Source: an uncultured beta proteobacterium
GTDB lineage: Bacteria > Pseudomonadota > Gammaproteobacteria > Burkholderiales > Burkholderiaceae_E
Length of the DNA stretch: 64,000 nt
Assembly (NCBI GenBank): GCA_903934295.1
Contig: CAIZNI010000011.1
Span: 33,056 to 97,055 of the forward strand
Direction: 5' to 3'
Shown here: positions 62,684-64,000 of the stretch, in pieces
Layout: each line of letters opens with the position of its first letter
Position numbering within the stretch: the stretch's first letter is position 1
Made by a program: the position numbers and the translations under genes
Notes under the pieces: model-generated
Database searches by the model: none
What the model saw: only the letters and a program-made list of their open reading frames with translations
Told to the model about the DNA's origin: nothing

Positions 62684-62726
62684 CCCGATAGCAGCGCTCA
62701 TCGCAGACCCGGTCTTGCGTCGATCC

Positions 62727-62756
62727 GGTCTCGCGCGGGCCGGTCTCGCGCGGGCC
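62727..62756. repeat. Two tandem 15-bp repeats
   Basis: GGTCTCGCGCGGGCC occurs twice in direct tandem between the convergent thiolase and small-protein genes. The same sequence continues with a diverged third half copy. Function is not evident. Confidence 0.7.
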
Positions 62757-62789
62757 GGGCCTGCGGCGGTCGGCGCCGGTCCGCCTGAC

Positions 62790-63125
62790 TCAGATCAGTT
62801 CATCGGTCTCGATGAAATGCAGGTCGTCGCCCTCGATGCAGGCGAACAGGGTCTTGGCCGACACCTTCTCCAGGGTGTCGTGCAGGCGGCGGGCCTGCGC
62901 CGTCGGAACCCGTCCGCCGCCGATCCGCAACCGGACGAATTGCAGCTGGATGCTGTCGGGTGTGCGCGGGTGGGCGCGCACCATCACCGCGTCGACCACA
63001 CCGGGCCGCACATCGGCCTCCAGCGCGTCGTTGGGAAACACGATCTGCCAGCCATGGGCCAGCGCCCAGTCGCGCAGACGGTTCTCTGCGGCCTCGCGGG
63101 CCAGCGATTCATCGGGCTCGGACAC
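62790..63125 (-). CDS. Small protein of unknown function (111 residues)
   Basis: Starts with GTG at 63125, with AGGAGA six bases upstream. The 111-residue product has no signal or membrane segment. The N-terminal half is helical and acidic (DESLAREAAENRLRDWALAHGWQ), then VVDAVMVRAHPR and a C-terminal beta-like part LFACIEGDDLHFIETDEL. It resembles small conserved cytoplasmic proteins; I do not recognise the family. It is convergent with the thiolase gene and divergent from the TonB receptor gene. Confidence 0.6.
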   Translation of the reverse strand: MSEPDESLAREAAENRLRDWALAHGWQIVFPNDALEADVRPGVVDAVMVRAHPRTPDSIQLQFVRLRIGGGRVPTAQARRLHDTLEKVSAKTLFACIEGDDLHFIETDELI

Positions 63126-63181
63126 AGTGTTCTCCTGACGGCAAAAGCCGCGATGCTATCAAGTGATGCCGATCGGGCCGT

Positions 63182-63248
63182 CCGCGTCTGCCCTGGGGGG
63201 GCTGCCCGCCTCTGCCCTGGGGGGCCGCCCGCGTCTGCCCTGGGGGCG
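63182..63248 (+). repeat. Three tandem 23-24 bp repeats upstream of the TonB receptor gene
   Basis: The core TCTGCCCTGGGGG occurs three times at 24- and 23-base spacing, embedded in CCGCG-type flanks. It lies about 130 bases before the receptor start. It may be a regulatory array or a simple expansion. Confidence 0.75.
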
Positions 63249-63375
63249 CGCACCAGGCGCGCACCGGGTGGCTTGGCGCCAACCTCTGGGGTGCGGCGAA
63301 CCGATTCGTCGGGTCCTGCCTCGACCCGGGTGGCCGATGCTGACAAACTCCTCCCTTTCCCGATCCAGGCCCGCC

Positions 63376-64000
63376 ATGTCACCGCGATTCTCCTTGCTGT
63401 TGCCGCTGCTGCTTCCGGCTGTTCTTCACGCCCAGCCGACCGGTGCCGATCCCGCCGGCTCGGAGCGCCCTGGCGCGGGTGATCCGCAGCGGCTGGAGGC
63501 GGTGGTGATTCGAGCCGATCGAACCCTCGAGGAGCGCTTCAGCGCGACCGGTTCGCGGGTGACGGTGAACCGCAACGACATCGAGCAGATGGGCGCCGAT
63601 ACGGTCGCCGATGTTCTCCAGAAACTGCCCGGTGTCCAGACCTCGGGCGGCGCCAGCGGCAATCTCGAGATCCGGATGCGCGGGATGGATCGCAACGCCA
63701 CCCAGGTCCTGGTCGACGGCCAGCGGGTGGGCAGTGGCCGGGCGTCGGCACAGCTTCCCTTCGACCAGTTGCCCGCCGACATGATCGAGCGAATCGAAGT
63801 GCTGCGCTCCCCGTCGGCCGAGTACAGCGGGGCGAGCGGCGGCACCATCAACATCGTGATGCGCGACGCCTCGGTGCGGCCGGAAACCAATGTCCGGCTG
63901 ACCGGCCAGCATGTTTTCGGATACGACGCACCGCAGTTCTTCTTCAGCAAGACGGGTCCGCTGAATGCACCGCCTCCGCGTGCCGCCGCCGGAGCCGCCG
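63376..64000 (+). CDS. TonB-dependent outer-membrane receptor, N-terminal part (runs off the window)
   Basis: The ORF is open from ATG 63376 to the window edge, so the track does not list it. The first 20 residues (MSPRFSLLLPLLLPAVLHA) are a signal peptide. The TonB box region LEAVVIRADR is near residue 45. The plug domain follows: NDIEQMGADTVADVLQKLPGV, then QVLVDGQRVG and RIEVLRSPSAEYS, ending in GGTINIVMRD. The plug motif order is standard. Substrate (siderophore, cobalamin or other) cannot be judged without the barrel. Tandem repeats lie upstream. Confidence 0.9.
   Translation, partial: MSPRFSLLLPLLLPAVLHAQPTGADPAGSERPGAGDPQRLEAVVIRADRTLEERFSATGSRVTVNRNDIEQMGADTVADVLQKLPGVQTSGGASGNLEIRMRGMDRNATQVLVDGQRVGSGRASAQLPFDQLPADMIERIEVLRSPSAEYSGASGGTINIVMRDASVRPETNVRLTGQHVFGYDAPQFFFSKTGPLNAPPPRAAAGAA

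Overview
The window is 64 kb of very GC-rich, densely packed bacterial DNA. It has no rRNA, tRNA, insertion sequence, prophage or CRISPR array that I can see. The gene content points to a metabolically versatile aerobic proteobacterium, most likely a betaproteobacterium of the Burkholderiales type: a Bug/TctC-type solute receptor, many acyl-CoA dehydrogenases and CoA-transferases, homogentisate dioxygenase, malate synthase G, a ProQ/FinO RNA chaperone and a TonB receptor. This placement is inference from gene families, because no phylogenetic marker gene lies in the window.

Layout. 0-6 kb: the 3' end of a Baeyer-Villiger-type monooxygenase, a convergent S53 (sedolisin) lipoprotein peptidase with four Ig-like repeats, a D-aminoacylase-type amidohydrolase and a class I glutamine amidotransferase-like hydrolase. 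6-11 kb: a DUF3299 / DUF2796 (ZrgA-like) / ABC ATPase / FtsX-like permease operon resembling zinc-uptake Zrg clusters, then an iron-type alcohol dehydrogenase and a META-domain lipoprotein. 11-18 kb, minus strand: a tightly overlapping operon whose first gene is interrupted by an in-frame UGA. It reads as a GrdB-family selenoprotein with a UxxC motif and a bacterial-type SECIS hairpin just downstream, followed by a DUF3604 protein, an unknown exported protein, a membrane-anchored parvulin and three HupE/UreJ membrane proteins. This is the most notable feature of the window. 18-25 kb: GDSL lipoprotein, MFS transporter, protein tyrosine phosphatase, CoA-transferase and the 5-oxoprolinase genes pxpBCA.

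25-36 kb: a pair of acyl-CoA dehydrogenases with an alpha/beta hydrolase, a ProQ/FinO protein with extreme low-complexity arms, a glutathione transferase, AMP nucleosidase, malate synthase G and phosphatidylserine decarboxylase. 36-47 kb: enoyl-CoA hydratase, an unknown anchored protein, a voltage-gated-type K+ channel with a C-terminal zinc ribbon, a Bug receptor, another acyl-CoA dehydrogenase, and a minus-strand operon of metallo-hydrolase, two acyl-CoA dehydrogenases, an SCP2-type thiolase and its DUF35 partner. This operon looks like a catabolic beta-oxidation cassette. 47-55 kb: a single-domain response regulator and CheD preceded by heptamer repeats and a palindrome, a methyltransferase, homogentisate dioxygenase, and a 1422-residue hybrid histidine kinase. 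55-64 kb: quinone-oxidoreductase-type enzymes, a carboxymuconolactone decarboxylase, a P1 peptidase/amidase pair, a SOUL protein, two small unknown ORFs, a thiolase, a small unknown protein and the start of a TonB-dependent receptor.

Translational coupling (ATGA, GTGA or TGATG junctions) is common and defines most operons. Selenocysteine machinery (selA, selB, selC, selD) is not in the window and would have to be elsewhere in the genome if the selenoprotein call is right.
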